This document shows positions 8,460 to 16,402 of a stretch of 57,130 bases of DNA, piece by piece. Numbering within the stretch: position 1 is the stretch's first letter; each line of letters begins with the position of its first letter. Origin of the DNA: Lachnoclostridium sp. UBA1308 (GTDB lineage Bacteria; Bacillota; Clostridia; Lachnospirales; Lachnospiraceae); the NCBI GenBank assembly GCA_002307215.1, contig DBTU01000057.1, positions 44,955-102,084 of the forward strand. Reading direction: 5' to 3'. The translations under genes were made by a program, and so were the position numbers. The notes under the pieces were generated by a model. It did not search any database, was not told where the DNA came from, and saw only the letters and a program-made list of their open reading frames with translations.

Positions 8460-8861
8460 ATGAAAAGCAAAATATTTTACTTATTCTTTTCCATAATGAT
8501 AATTACCACATTTGGCGGATGCAGCTCCAAACATGCTTCTACCTCTCCTGAGGTCTCTAAAATAACCGCGACAAAAGCAAAGGAAATGATGGATCAGGAC
8601 ACTACTATCACTATTCTAGATGTTAGAAGTCAAGAAGAATTTGACACCGGCCATATAGAAGGAGCAATCCTCATTCCCGATACCGAAATCACAGATAAAG
8701 CGGAAGAAATATTGACAAACAAGTCTGCTACTATCTTGGTATATTGTCATAGCGGTCGTAGAAGTGCTCTTGCCGCCGCGGATCTTGTCGAGCTTGGATA
8801 CTCCAATGTCTATGATTTTGGCGGGATTAATGACTGGACGTATGATATCGTTACGGAATAA
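8460..8861 (+). CDS. Rhodanese-like domain lipoprotein
   Basis: A 133-residue protein with a lipoprotein signal: a hydrophobic stretch ending TFGGCSS, with Cys21 as the likely lipid site. A single rhodanese domain follows, with LDVRSQEEFDTGHIEGA and the active loop CHSGRRS near residues 100-106, so the persulfide-forming Cys is present. It would act at the outer face of the membrane, moving sulfur or sensing thiols. RBS AGAAGGAG precedes the ATG. It overlaps the convergent TetR gene by 11 bases at the stop. Confidence 0.85.
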   Translation: MKSKIFYLFFSIMIITTFGGCSSKHASTSPEVSKITATKAKEMMDQDTTITILDVRSQEEFDTGHIEGAILIPDTEITDKAEEILTNKSATILVYCHSGRRSALAAADLVELGYSNVYDFGGINDWTYDIVTE

Positions 8862-9474
8862 TTAACATAGAGTCAGAACAAGTAACATTAAGTTCATATA
8901 AAAAGCTCATACTACCGGGTGGGATTATTAATCCGCGCTCTAATAATCCAGCTAATACTTTTATTTTTTTACTAATTTTCTCTAAAGACCAATTAAAAAT
9001 ACCAGGATCAAGTAAGAATGTAAATACAGACAATATAATCTCTGCATACTCTTCCGGAAATTCACAATCGAAGCATCGTTCGTCGACCCTCGCCTTTAGT
9101 ATTTCTGCAAGAACAGGAGATATATCGGTTAATATTTTAGAAAGGGCTTTTTTGTGTAATCCCGCGTTCTGGGGTAAGTGCAGATAAGAATCTATTTCTG
9201 AATTTACTTGTTGGCAAAAAAATGACGTGTATAATAATCGAAATTTTGTGAGGGCATCTTCTTCACTTTGCTTAAGAGTCATTTTACAATTTTCAATGAT
9301 TAGATCATAGGAGCGGTCAATCAGTGCACTAAGTATTTCTTCTTTTGATGAAAAATAATAATATATACCACCTTTTGCAATTCCAGCTCTTTTAGCGATA
9401 TTGCTGACAGACATATTCGATTTCTCTTTCATTAATTCCAGCATAGCATCTAAAACCAAGTCTCTTCTATTCAT
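8851..9474 (-). CDS. TetR/AcrR family transcriptional regulator
   Basis: A 207-residue TetR-type repressor. The N-terminal helix-turn-helix reads MSVSNIAKRAGIAKGGIYYY followed by FSSKEEILSALIDR, a canonical TetR DNA-binding domain, then an all-helical ligand domain without recognisable motif. The ATG at 9474 is preferred since GGAGGACGAA lies just upstream, and its start overlaps the stop of the phosphotransferase-like gene at 9467. It therefore probably shares a transcript with that gene and the two DUF2087 genes. Its target is unknown. Confidence 0.85.
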   Translation of the reverse strand: MNRRDLVLDAMLELMKEKSNMSVSNIAKRAGIAKGGIYYYFSSKEEILSALIDRSYDLIIENCKMTLKQSEEDALTKFRLLYTSFFCQQVNSEIDSYLHLPQNAGLHKKALSKILTDISPVLAEILKARVDERCFDCEFPEEYAEIILSVFTFLLDPGIFNWSLEKISKKIKVLAGLLERGLIIPPGSMSFLYELNVTCSDSMLIIP

Positions 9475-10009
9475 TTCGTCCTCCAAATTGCTTATCTATT
9501 GATATATTACCTCCCATACAACTAGGTTCTCTATATACAAATGAGCGAAAGATTTCCCAGACATAAGGATGAACACATGCTGTAGTCCAATCAATTACTC
9601 CTGCTATTTTACCATCTTTAGCTATAAACTGACTGACAAAATAATCACCATGTGTATTACCACATGAAAGCTCTTTCATATCAATTGTTTGATAAGGAAA
9701 TTCATTCATAATATCTAAGCGGATTTTTAATTCTTCAATCGTTTGTTTATCTCCATAGTAAATAGCTAATGACATGGTATTCCTATAAGATTCAATTACC
9801 CGCTGTGGTGTCATAGAGGAAAAGAATTTATCTCCCATCCCTTCTGGCAATTTAGTATATTTAGCCATAATATTATGTATTTTTCCTAACAAACCAGCCG
9901 ATTCTGTTTCGATATAATAAGTGTCTGATGATGCACCCACGCATAGTTTATTTAAATTCAATACTTTTATATTATATGTAGATTCCATAATTTCTTTGAT
10001 TGTTAACAT
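9467..10009 (-). pseudogene. Aminoglycoside/choline phosphotransferase family protein, internally deleted
   Basis: The 180-residue frame keeps the APH-family catalytic loop (GNTHGDYFVSQF) and the metal-binding IDWTTAC segment. The N-terminal part jumps from YYIETE straight to ESAGLLGKIH. About 70-90 residues that normally hold the ATP-binding lysine and linker are missing, so kinase activity is unlikely although the frame is intact. The C-terminus is also short. It lies 32 bases downstream of a DUF2087 gene and overlaps the TetR start by 8 bases. It could instead be a reduced homologue with another role. Confidence 0.6.
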
Positions 10010-10041
10010 AATTTAGCCTTAAGGTCTCCTTTCCCATGAAA

Positions 10042-10335
10042 TTATGATAAATCAAATTGCTGAGGAAGAGGTTGTTCTTCCTCCTTCCAATATGTTTTTC
10101 CATCCAACGTTCGATTAATAAATCTATAATCGTACATTTCCCTACGTAATAATGCTGCATCACGAAAGCAACACCACTGATCAATTACATTATTTATCTC
10201 TTTTTCGGAATATTGCACTCCATTCTCTATCTTTGATGCAATATAAAACATCGCTGCTATCTTTAATTTTCTCTTCGCTGGAAATGATATTAACTTTCCC
10301 TCTTCATTTAAATAGTTTTTTAACCACTTTTCCAA
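10042..10335 (-). CDS. DUF2087 domain protein
   Basis: A 97-residue protein that is almost entirely a DUF2087 domain: LNEEGKLISFPAKRKLKIAA, then YSEKEINNVIDQW and YRFINRTLDGKTYW. DUF2087 is a winged-helix-like domain often at the C-terminus of regulators. It follows, 19 bases downstream, a longer protein with the same domain fused to a helix-turn-helix, so the two are tandem paralogues in one operon. Confidence 0.8.
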   Translation of the reverse strand: MEKWLKNYLNEEGKLISFPAKRKLKIAAMFYIASKIENGVQYSEKEINNVIDQWCCFRDAALLRREMYDYRFINRTLDGKTYWKEEEQPLPQQFDLS

Positions 10336-10354
10336 TATTACTCACCTTCTCGCT

Positions 10355-11119
10355 TTATTCTTTTACCCTATACACGCTGCAGTCATTTGAACGATCTAGG
10401 AATCCATATTCAATTAATGCTCTGCGAATGGTTGCATAATCGCTATAGATTCTTTCCAAAATCTTATTGACTTCCTCTTCACAATACTCCTGGTCATGTT
10501 TAAAATTCTTCATTATTTCTCTCAACAGAATAATCTTTTTCTTTTCCTTGGCCGGGAATTGATTTAATGCGCCGCTCTCATTCATATATGCTTTAATCGT
10601 TTTATTCCTATCTTCATCTGTAATATTATATCTATCATCAATCATGGTAGCAGATTGATGAATTTCTTCGATAACGCCGGAATCCGCCTGTTTGATGGAT
10701 CGTTTCGTTTTATCTTCTAATGATTGCATCAACGCCAGATAAAGCTTTGCCTGCTTTTCTTTTTCTCTTAACTTAAACCGATGATTTCTTACAGTTGACT
10801 GAGCGATGCCAACGATTTGAGCAATTGCTTTATCCTCTTTGCCCTCTGACATCAGCTTTAAAATCTGCTGCTGTACCTCTGAAATTCCAATCAGGGATGC
10901 CCCCATACTTAATAAATAATCTACCGAAGAACCATGCTCTGTTTTGTGATGTTCTTTTACTCTGCCAAACGCATCATACAGCTTATCCTTCAAGGTGAAT
11001 ATTTGCCCTTTTTCAAATTCTTTTCCGCAGAGCGTACATAGGTATGAATCTGTGTTCTCCTTATACCCCATTACGATCTCTTCTACTGTTGAATTCCAAA
11101 TATAATTTTCGTACTCCAT
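10355..11119 (-). CDS. Transcriptional regulator: Cys pair, LuxR-like HTH and DUF2087 domains
   Basis: A 254-residue protein in three parts. Residues about 25-60 have CTLCGKEFEKG and a later His pair that resemble a zinc-binding start. Residues about 85-125 hold a LuxR-type helix-turn-helix (VQQQILKLMSEGKEDKAIAQ, then IVGIAQSTVRNHRFKLREK). Residues about 165-250 form DUF2087 (ALNQFPAKEKKKIILLREIM). It is the first gene of the operon with the shorter DUF2087 protein, the deleted phosphotransferase and TetR. The role is regulatory by domain content; the signal is unknown. Confidence 0.8.
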   Translation of the reverse strand: MEYENYIWNSTVEEIVMGYKENTDSYLCTLCGKEFEKGQIFTLKDKLYDAFGRVKEHHKTEHGSSVDYLLSMGASLIGISEVQQQILKLMSEGKEDKAIAQIVGIAQSTVRNHRFKLREKEKQAKLYLALMQSLEDKTKRSIKQADSGVIEEIHQSATMIDDRYNITDEDRNKTIKAYMNESGALNQFPAKEKKKIILLREIMKNFKHDQEYCEEEVNKILERIYSDYATIRRALIEYGFLDRSNDCSVYRVKE

Positions 11120-11384
11120 ATGATTACTCCTATATCCTCTTATAACTAATTATATACGCTTTTTATATTGTACGTCTTTAATTGTATTTTGTCTACATAT
11201 AAATAGACGTATATCATATTTGTTTGTTATTTGTATGTATTATTAAGATGTTATTAGGATCTTTAAGGTTGGATAACATCCAAAGATTTTTCATAGAACA
11301 ATAATGCAAGAATCCCATATCAACTATTTCACAATTGATATGGGATTCTATTTATGTGTTCTAATTATTCTAAATCAATAAGCA
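11120..11384. other. Intergenic stretch with promoter-like sequence and a terminator
   Basis: This region upstream of the minus-strand DUF2087 operon is AT-rich and contains an isolated perfect terminator at 11309-11349. No gene is visible on either strand. Confidence 0.4.
11309..11349. terminator. Perfect 15-base-pair hairpin, orphan terminator
   Basis: AGAATCCCATATCAA (11309-11323) pairs perfectly with TTGATATGGGATTCT (11335-11349), followed by ATTTATGT. No intact gene ends at it on the plus strand, so it may be left from a lost gene or belong to the adjacent repeat. Confidence 0.6.
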
Positions 11385-11385
11385 T

Positions 11386-11666
11386 AATTCGAGTGTCAAA
11401 AGTCGACAACTAACTAAAGCATGTATATCGTTGTATAGGTGGAGTGTCAAAGTTCTATATATTTTTAGCTTCGTCAATTTGCTCATATATGAACCTGCCG
11501 AAGGTGATGCAGAACATAGTTTATTGAGCAACTGTATGAGGTCGCAACGTACTTCATCCAAGCGGAAGCGTGTTGTGATAGAAACTATGTTTTGTATCAC
11601 ATCCGTTTGAAATGTAATTGTGCAAATTGACGAATCACTATTTTAAATAGGCTTTGTCACTCGAAT
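11386..11666. repeat. Inverted-repeat-bounded element (MITE-like or structured RNA)
   Basis: The arms ATTCGAGTGTCAAA (11386-11399) and, inverted, ATTCGAGTGACAAA (11653-11666) match at 13 of 14 positions and bound 281 bases. Inside are another GAGTGTCAAAG at 11442 and an inner hairpin AACATAGTTT/AAACTATGTT near 11514 and 11580. A single similar arm, ATTCGGGCGTCAAAAGTC, occurs at about 25370. There is no transposase. The right arm touches the stop codon of the AraC-HD gene. A small frame inside is probably not coding. Confidence 0.55.
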
Positions 11667-12589
11667 CATACATAATCAATGACAAGTTTATTCATTTCAT
11701 CCATCAGAGCTTGATTCCCCACTCTTCTTGCTATAGGCATATAGATTTCGATTGTTTCCTTCGCCTTTGATTTCCACATGTTTTCATCCATATATTTTAA
11801 TGTCCTCATGTTATGAAAACGTTCGGCTAGCTTAATTAGCACGATTTCCTCCTGATCCATAGCATAGTCATCGATAAAATCCGAAACACCTTTCACGATA
11901 GCGGCAATATCCGTTGAAAGACATTCTTCTATCTCTTTCAAATCAATATCCGTCTTCTTAAGAATATCACACATAAGTCCGGCAATAATTGTATTCTCTC
12001 CTGCTCCTAATTCGCATAATATGATTGCCACATTCAGGGGATGTGTAATATATTCATCTCCTGAATACCTTTGAATACCCTCATATGCTTTTCTTGATAA
12101 TTCATAGGCCTTATAGATATTAGAGACATTACATGTGCTTTTGTTATTCTTAATACATTCCAGTAAGATATGGAATAATATGTCTTTATTTCCATGTTCT
12201 TCCATTCGTCTAATAAATATTTTACTCATAGGATTACCTCCTTCTAATTCATCTACTTGCATCTGTATTGCACATAATAACGAAGGTGAATAGCCAAATT
12301 CTTTCTTGAAAGCCTTAGAAAATCCGCTATGACTGTCGTAGGAAAACTTTAACGCGGCATCAATAATTTTCATTCCGTGAATAATATCCTCAGCTGCTTG
12401 AATAAGTCTCCTTCGTTTTACATACTCCATAACTGACATCCCAATATATTCCGTAAACAATCTGGAAAAATGATACTCTGAATACCCAAATACACCAGCA
12501 ATATCGTTCACCGATAATTTTTCATCCAAATGCTTCTCAATGTACTTTTGACCTTCAAGCATTAATTCAATATAATTTATGATTAACAC
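11666..12589 (-). CDS. AraC-type DNA-binding domain fused to a RelA/SpoT-like HD domain
   Basis: A 307-residue fusion. Residues 1-100 are an AraC HTH pair (KLSVNDIAGVFGYSEYHFSR and the ALKFSYDSHSGFSKAFKKEF signature), placed at the N-terminus. Residues about 160-305 resemble the (p)ppGpp hydrolase HD domain of RelA/SpoT: GDEYITHPLNVAIIL, GLMCDILKKT, LIKLAERFHNMRTLKYMDE. In active hydrolases the middle motif is HD...ED; here it is CD...KK, and D of the ADRLHN motif is E. Metal-dependent hydrolysis is therefore unlikely, and a ligand-sensing role is inferred. A paralogue with the same changes is at 39320. Confidence 0.8.
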   Translation of the reverse strand: MLIINYIELMLEGQKYIEKHLDEKLSVNDIAGVFGYSEYHFSRLFTEYIGMSVMEYVKRRRLIQAAEDIIHGMKIIDAALKFSYDSHSGFSKAFKKEFGYSPSLLCAIQMQVDELEGGNPMSKIFIRRMEEHGNKDILFHILLECIKNNKSTCNVSNIYKAYELSRKAYEGIQRYSGDEYITHPLNVAIILCELGAGENTIIAGLMCDILKKTDIDLKEIEECLSTDIAAIVKGVSDFIDDYAMDQEEIVLIKLAERFHNMRTLKYMDENMWKSKAKETIEIYMPIARRVGNQALMDEMNKLVIDYV

Positions 12590-12680
12590 CTTCTTTCCAC
12601 GTGGTAATTATATCATACACCAATCAATTATTTATTTCTTATCCAATCCTGCTATCTATTATCATATCCCAAAATAGCAC

Positions 12681-12729
12681 TTGACTTATATAGATTATCT
12701 ATGTATATTATATATAGATAATCTATATA
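12681..12729 (+). promoter_or_regulatory. Promoter with a long palindromic PadR operator
   Basis: TTGACT (12681-12686) and TATATT (12704-12709) are 17 bases apart. A perfect inverted repeat, TATATAGATTATCTA (12687-12701) and TAGATAATCTATATA (12715-12729), covers the spacer and the start region. It lies immediately upstream of the padR-type gene, which fits autorepression by a PadR dimer. Confidence 0.7.
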
Positions 12730-12741
12730 GGAGGTCTAAAA

Positions 12742-13083
12742 ATGCTTGAAAATAAGAGTCTGATATCCGGAAGCACCTCAATGTTACTGCTAAGTTTATT
12801 GTCAGAAAAGGACATGTATGGTTATGAAATGATTGAGACTTTGAATCAACGCTCCAATCATGTCTTCGACTTGAAAGCCGGAACTCTCTACCCTCTTTTA
12901 CATTCCTTAGAGGAAAAGGAATACCTGGTATCCTATGAAAATCATGACAGTATGAAGCCCAGAAAGTATTATAATATTACCGGCAAAGGACGTAAATATC
13001 TCAAAAAACTCAGTGATGAATGGAATGAATATGCAAACGTCGTAAGAGGAGTCATAGGAGGTGTTACCTTTGGCACAATATAA
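12742..13083 (+). CDS. PadR family transcriptional regulator
   Basis: A 113-residue winged-helix protein: LLSLLSEKDMYGYEMIETLN is the PadR core, KAGTLYPLLHSLEEKEYLVS the recognition helix and turn, and RKYYNITGKGRKYL the wing. It is the small PadR-s1 type without a C-terminal effector domain. AGGAGG precedes the ATG. It is translationally coupled to the FtsW/RodA-like gene, a pattern in which PadR controls a downstream membrane protein. The operator upstream is unusually clear. Confidence 0.9.
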   Translation: MLENKSLISGSTSMLLLSLLSEKDMYGYEMIETLNQRSNHVFDLKAGTLYPLLHSLEEKEYLVSYENHDSMKPRKYYNITGKGRKYLKKLSDEWNEYANVVRGVIGGVTFGTI

Positions 13084-14422
13084 CTGTAAAGAAGATTTTC
13101 TTGAAGCAATTCAAGTTCAGATCAGGTGCAAAAAAGCAAGATGTTTTATAATCGAAGAAATGGAACAGCATATTGAAGATCAAAAAGATGCTTATATGAA
13201 TGATTGTGACGATGACAAGACCGCTATGTCAAAGGCATGCGAACAAATGGGTGATCCTGTTGCAATCGGAAAACAATTAGATCGTATTCACAGACCGCGA
13301 ATGGAATGGAGCATCCTTTTGGCAGTACTGGTTCTTTGCAGTCTGGGGATTTTAGCACAGATTAGTCTGGGCAACATGATAAAGAATGTAAATCTACCTA
13401 ATAGTGTCAATATTGAAAAACATATTCTTTTCATGGCATTAGGTTTCTTGTTAATGCTCGTCGCATATTTTCTGGAATATTCTTTTATCGGTAAATATTC
13501 TAAAATACTATGTCTCTTGTTTTGGATTGGCTTTGTTTTTTACGCACCGCTCAATAACATAGTGAATGACAGTTTCCGATATATATACCCCTATGGTCTG
13601 TTATTTATCCCGATATATGGAGGCATTCTCTATGCATACAGAGATAAGGGGTATACCGGCTTGATAAAATGCCTGATGATAAGCATATTTTCATTTATGA
13701 TAGAATTAAAGTTTGTGGTACAATGCTCTGTATATTTGGGAATACTGTTTTCCAGTCTGATTATGCTTTCGATCGCCGTTATAAAGAACTGGTTTGGCAC
13801 TTCAAGAAAAATAGCAATGGCCGTTACCTGGGGATGGTTGCCTATCAGTTACGGATTGCTTACTTTATTAAATATAAATATTTTCAACACATATCAAATA
13901 GTCCGGTTGAAAGAAACCATAAAAGCGCTCCTTCAAATCGGATTATATAACCATGATTATCAAATAAATAGAGCTATCAACATAATCTCTCATGCAAAAC
14001 TATTTGGCGGAAGCAATCTTTTCAATGAAAAGTATATTCCGGGCTTTAATACTGAATATTTATTAACTTATATCATTGGCAAATGGGGCCTTGTCGCAGG
14101 AATTCTAATCATAGTTTTATTTATTGCTCTAATTGGACGTATGATCTATCTGGCTTATCATTTGAAGAATTCGCTAGGAATGTTTGTAGGATTAGGATGC
14201 AGTCTGGTATATGCACTTCAGGGCAGTATTTATATTTTATCTAATCTCGGAGTTCAATTTGTCGCCCAGATAAATTTGCCCTTTGTATCCTATGGCGGAA
14301 GCAGTCTTTTGATCAATTTCTCTGTTCTTGGACTTATGTTGTCAATTTTCAGAAATACAAATATCGTGAAAGAGGAACGCTATACAGGGGTTTTTACACT
14401 AAGAATAAACCGAGCAAAATAA
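13070..14422 (+). CDS. FtsW/RodA/SpoVE family membrane protein with N-terminal HAAS/DUF1700-like domain
   Basis: A 450-residue protein. Residues about 1-80 are a soluble helical part (KARCFIIEEMEQHIEDQKDA, then AMSKACEQMGDPVAIGKQLD) resembling the prefix or signalling domain found after PadR genes. About ten membrane segments follow, with FGGSNLF and FVSYGGSSLLINFSVLGLML typical of SEDS proteins (FtsW/RodA), which polymerise peptidoglycan glycan strands. The TTG at 13070 is preferred over a GTG at 13061 because AGGAG ends 9 bases before it, whereas it abuts the GTG. It is coupled to PadR. Whether it is a polymerase or a sensor is unknown. Confidence 0.8.
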   Translation: MAQYNCKEDFLEAIQVQIRCKKARCFIIEEMEQHIEDQKDAYMNDCDDDKTAMSKACEQMGDPVAIGKQLDRIHRPRMEWSILLAVLVLCSLGILAQISLGNMIKNVNLPNSVNIEKHILFMALGFLLMLVAYFLEYSFIGKYSKILCLLFWIGFVFYAPLNNIVNDSFRYIYPYGLLFIPIYGGILYAYRDKGYTGLIKCLMISIFSFMIELKFVVQCSVYLGILFSSLIMLSIAVIKNWFGTSRKIAMAVTWGWLPISYGLLTLLNINIFNTYQIVRLKETIKALLQIGLYNHDYQINRAINIISHAKLFGGSNLFNEKYIPGFNTEYLLTYIIGKWGLVAGILIIVLFIALIGRMIYLAYHLKNSLGMFVGLGCSLVYALQGSIYILSNLGVQFVAQINLPFVSYGGSSLLINFSVLGLMLSIFRNTNIVKEERYTGVFTLRINRAK

Positions 14423-14432
14423 GAATATTTCT

Positions 14433-14511
14433 TGAAAGAGGCTGTTGCAAAATTACCTGCAAAATACAAGCGGCTTGTATTATACACACCATGTATGCAA
14501 CAGCCTCTTTC
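14433..14511. terminator. Long nested hairpin terminator
   Basis: TGAAAGAGGCTGTTGCA (14433-14449) pairs perfectly with TGCAACAGCCTCTTTCA (14495-14511). A second perfect hairpin, ATACAAG-CGG-CTTGTAT, lies inside at 14464-14480. It separates the convergent FtsW-like and ferredoxin genes and is unusually long for a simple terminator. Confidence 0.75.
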
Positions 14512-14557
14512 ATTCATAAGTGAAAATTAAATGGTGACGCTTCGCTTGCAGTATTTT

Positions 14558-14866
14558 CTATATCATTAATTCTTCAACTGGATTTCCACCTACAATATGC
14601 TGCTCGACAATCCTGTCTACATCTTCCTCCGTCAAGTTTTTATACCATATGCCTTCGGGATAAACCACCGCAATGGGTCCCTTATCGCAAATACCGAAGC
14701 ATCCCGTATTTGTGATCATAACCTCGCCTGATAGATCATTTTCCTCGATTGCTTCCATAAATTTCTGTACAATATCAACAGAATTTTTTAAAAAGCAGAA
14801 TCCCTTCTGTTGCCCGTTAATTCTACAACTGGTACAAACAAAAATATGATGTTTTAACTTTATCAT
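14558..14866 (-). CDS. Thioredoxin-like (2Fe-2S) ferredoxin
   Basis: A 102-residue ferredoxin of the NuoE/thioredoxin-like type. It begins HHIFVCTSCRINGQQKGFC, and later has TNTGCFGICDKGPIAVVYPE, giving the four cysteines typical of a 2Fe-2S site. It is the last gene of the minus-strand operon, 39 bases after the AnfO-like gene. Such ferredoxins are commonly encoded near nitrogenases, where they may donate electrons. Here no nitrogenase subunit is in view. Confidence 0.85.
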   Translation of the reverse strand: MIKLKHHIFVCTSCRINGQQKGFCFLKNSVDIVQKFMEAIEENDLSGEVMITNTGCFGICDKGPIAVVYPEGIWYKNLTEEDVDRIVEQHIVGGNPVEELMI

Positions 14867-14905
14867 GTATTCCTCCCTTCTTCTGTCCTTAGACAGAACA
14901 CAATT

Positions 14906-15523
14906 TCAAGCCATTATCTTTGTAATCAGAGCTACAATATCACCATTCTGATCTTTTATCTTCTTTATATCAAGATTCATACTTTCCAGCCACGGTGGAA
15001 TATGAGAACATCTTAGAGTCAGTTCCATAAATGGCTTATACTTAATGAAATCCATTAATGCTTTTTTGGAAGTGACATCCGGGCACGATTTCATCAAACC
15101 AATTAAATCCAGGTGATAATTTCCACTGATATGGGTCTCTACCGGTTGAGCACTCTGTATCATATCCCGCTGCATTCTTGCATTATAATCATTATCCTGT
15201 ATCTCACTCATAATTCCATCAAAGGTTTCATTTTCCACATTATTCACATCGAAGATTTGAAAACATTTTTTATCAAAAATATGAAAAGGTAATCCGGTTA
15301 AACATCCACCAACTATTACTTTGCAATCTGTGATTTGTTCCAGAATCTCACAGGTATGATCTCTGATCAAGCAAGGCTCTGCTATGTTTGAATAATCCAT
15401 GGAAATTGATGAAATCTTTGACCATTCTTGCTCCTTTTTTTTATATATGTCAATTTTCTTACATTCAAAATAATCACCCAGTGTTCCATCGGCCTTGGTA
15501 TATACAGCAATTGTTTGTTCCAT
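14906..15523 (-). CDS. AnfO family protein (Fe-only nitrogenase accessory)
   Basis: A 205-residue protein similar to AnfO, an accessory protein of the iron-only nitrogenase system. The match rests on the N-terminal IAVYTKADGTLGDYFECKKI segment, the EILEQITDCKVIVGGCLTGL region and the internal FHIFDKKCFQIFDV piece. AnfO-like proteins also occur without nitrogenase genes. It sits between a permease gene and the 2Fe-2S ferredoxin. No anfHDGK or nifHDK gene is in this window, so the linked enzyme, if any, lies elsewhere or the operon serves another nitrogenase-like system. Confidence 0.7.
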   Translation of the reverse strand: MEQTIAVYTKADGTLGDYFECKKIDIYKKKEQEWSKISSISMDYSNIAEPCLIRDHTCEILEQITDCKVIVGGCLTGLPFHIFDKKCFQIFDVNNVENETFDGIMSEIQDNDYNARMQRDMIQSAQPVETHISGNYHLDLIGLMKSCPDVTSKKALMDFIKYKPFMELTLRCSHIPPWLESMNLDIKKIKDQNGDIVALITKIMA

Positions 15524-15598
15524 ATGAACTCCTTCCTTCTATCGTCGCTTGAGAACCGACCATAATTTGAATACCAACAATCTCAACTGAACTTTTAT

Positions 15599-16348
15599 CT
15601 ATATTTTGTCCTTCCAATGTATCAGCTTGCTTTCTATGTATTGTAAGCTTTTATTAATCATCATTCCCAGTATTCCTACCAAAATAACAAGAAAATAAAT
15701 TGCAGGAGTATCATAGGAAATCTGTGCATCCAACACCCTACTCCCAAGTCCGTATTTGGTACCGATCAACATTTCTGTAACGATAGAGATTATGATGCCC
15801 ATGGAGAGAGCAACGCGAATACCTACCATAATATCAATCAGAGAGTCAAAGAATATGATCCTGTATAGGATTTGATACCCCTTTGCTCCTAGAATCCGTG
15901 CACTGTTAATTCGTACTTCCGAGACATGACTAGCCGCCTGCGCCGTATGAAAGGTTAATATTGCAGAACACCCAAAAAATACTACTCCAATTCTTGAGGC
16001 ATCCCCTCTGCCAAAAGTTAATAAAGCTAACGGGAAAACCAAAATTGGCGGTATCGAGCGAAGGAAGTCAAGTACACCTTCAAAATAGGTATAAGCACTT
16101 TTGCGGAATCCGATCAAAAGCCCAAAAGGGACCCCAAGTAAAATTGCTGACAATACACCAATAAAAATTCGTTTTAATGTATGTAGTATATCAAGGAATA
16201 AATCACTCTCTCGTATCAGTTGATATCCTTTATGAATGACATCAATCGGCGCTGCCAAAAACATTGGATTAATCCATTTTGTTTCTGTTAAAAGCTGCCA
16301 GAGGAGAATTAGGCATACTATAGAGATTAATTTTTTTATCATCATCAC
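15599..16348 (-). CDS. ABC transporter permease, SsuC/TauC type
   Basis: A 249-residue inner-membrane protein with about six segments. The cytoplasmic coupling loop is clear: INSARILGAKGYQILYRIIF, then RVALSMGIIISIVTEMLIGT. This belongs to the nitrate/sulfonate/taurine group of BPD permeases. It starts 54 bases after the ATPase gene and forms a transporter with the ATPase and the substrate-binding remnant. The substrate cannot be read from the sequence; association with AnfO and a ferredoxin hints at a small organic sulfur, nitrogen or metal ligand. Confidence 0.85.
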   Translation of the reverse strand: MMMIKKLISIVCLILLWQLLTETKWINPMFLAAPIDVIHKGYQLIRESDLFLDILHTLKRIFIGVLSAILLGVPFGLLIGFRKSAYTYFEGVLDFLRSIPPILVFPLALLTFGRGDASRIGVVFFGCSAILTFHTAQAASHVSEVRINSARILGAKGYQILYRIIFFDSLIDIMVGIRVALSMGIIISIVTEMLIGTKYGLGSRVLDAQISYDTPAIYFLVILVGILGMMINKSLQYIESKLIHWKDKI

Positions 16349-16402
16349 ATCCCGTATCCGTATTCTGCAAAATTAAGCTAGTTTACTTCAGTATTAATTA
16401 AC

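Noticed and set aside
11370..11600. A 76-residue minus-strand frame inside the inverted-repeat element.
   Set aside because: It overlaps the palindromic structure and has no ribosome site or family match.
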